A stretch of 64,000 nucleotides of DNA, from positions 248,001 through 312,000 of the forward strand of contig NZ_BDOQ01000002.1 of NCBI RefSeq assembly GCF_003112435.1, given 5' to 3'. Shown one piece after another: positions 63,674 to 64,000 of this stretch. The position numbers and the translations under genes were made by a program. A model generated the notes under the pieces. That model was not told the DNA's origin and did not search any database. It was given only the letters and a program-made list of their open reading frames with translations. Position 1 is the first letter of the stretch. Every line of letters begins with the position of its first letter. Origin of the DNA: Novimethylophilus kurashikiensis. Its GTDB lineage: Bacteria > Pseudomonadota > Gammaproteobacteria > Burkholderiales > Methylophilaceae.

Positions 63674-64000
63674 TTCACAACGATATCCAGAACCAGCTGG
63701 CTTTACTGGTCAAGACATCCGCTGCGCCACTTATCGAAGTGGCGCAGGATGTTACCGAAACCCCGCAGTGGGTGCCGGGAGAGCGACTTCCTGCTTTTGT
63801 GCTGGCCAGTTTGCCCAACGGGCGTTTTCAGGTTCAGATCCAGGATCAGGTTCTGGATATGAACCTACCGCGTAATTCCGAGCCAGGACAGAAGCTCGAT
63901 CTCACCTTTGTATCTGCAACGCCCCGAATGACCTTTGCGCTGGCTGGCGACCTGGCTAAAGCCCTCCCCGCCAACAGCGGGGTAAGTCTTAGTGAAACTG
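63670..64000 (+). CDS. Possible FliK-like flagellar hook-length protein (partial, 3' end outside window)
   Basis: The frame stays open to the right window edge (about 110 residues visible: MIHNDIQNQLALLVKTSAAP ..., LPAFVLASLPNGRFQVQIQD). The visible part resembles the N-terminal region of the hook-length-control-like protein often following DUF2802 in these clusters, but no FliK C-terminal domain can be seen. Assignment is by context. ATG overlaps the DUF2802 stop by 4 bp. Confidence 0.5.
   Translation, partial: MIHNDIQNQLALLVKTSAAPLIEVAQDVTETPQWVPGERLPAFVLASLPNGRFQVQIQDQVLDMNLPRNSEPGQKLDLTFVSATPRMTFALAGDLAKALPANSGVSLSET

Overview
The window looks like a betaproteobacterial chromosome, most plausibly from the Nitrosomonadales (Gallionellaceae-like). 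Supporting signs are priB inside the S6-S18-L9 ribosomal operon, an HpnCDE squalene locus, a methylthioinosine phosphorylase, polar-flagellum genes with a sigma-28 flagellin promoter, and the dense GC-rich gene packing of such genomes. The genus is an inference. Chromosomal genes are GC-rich with many 1-8 bp start/stop overlaps; the block from about 36.15 to 58.09 kb is clearly more AT-rich and differently organised.

Region 1 (1-36 kb) is ordinary chromosome: the 5' part of mltD, gloB, a methyltransferase, rnhA and dnaQ; the dTDP-rhamnose operon rfbBACD; a K+ channel-like gene, queD and an HDAC-family gene; rsgA, a small cytochrome c and an M48 protease; orn; a central-carbon block (alpha-glucan phosphorylase, glgA, gnd, zwf); crcB with its DUF190 partner; srkA; a SPOR protein; rpsF-priB-rpsR-rplI; a PAS-GGDEF protein; dnaB, alr and radA; a minus-strand run hpnC-hpnD-nhaA-paiB-hpnE-yciK; then mtnP-like, def and tRNA-Ser(UGA). 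The nhaA gene carries a large in-frame internal deletion that removes the ion-binding core.

Region 2 (36,154-58,093) is a complete Tn7-like transposon whose ends can be placed to the base. It starts 29 bp past the CCA of tRNA-Ser(UGA), has TGTG...CACA termini, carries repeated transposase-site motifs in opposite orientation at its two ends, and is flanked by a perfect 5-bp duplication (ATAAC). Its tRNA-proximal end encodes tniQ, a tnsC-like ATPase and a fused TnsA-TnsB transposase with both active sites visible. Next to these is a divergent DUF6471 gene, with a 22-bp perfect palindrome between them. The cargo holds two large predicted conflict or defence proteins: a calcineurin-type phosphoesterase fused to a P-loop NTPase (1029 aa), and a 1979-aa DUF4011-helicase-Vsr-like nuclease-DUF3320 protein (Hhe type). 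Between them lies a frameshifted fragment of a second TnsB gene. The distal end carries a tightly coupled operon of a Cys-rich small protein, a large serine recombinase and two different ParB-like proteins. I do not recognise this operon as a named system, and it is the best candidate here for something undescribed.

Region 3 (58.1-64 kb) returns to chromosome with a flagellar locus: a sigma-28 promoter, fliC, a terminator, flaG, fliD, fliS, fliT, two small genes (one DUF2802) and the start of a possible FliK-like gene. The transposon therefore sits between tRNA-Ser and the flagellin promoter, 97 bp upstream of the fliC -35 element.
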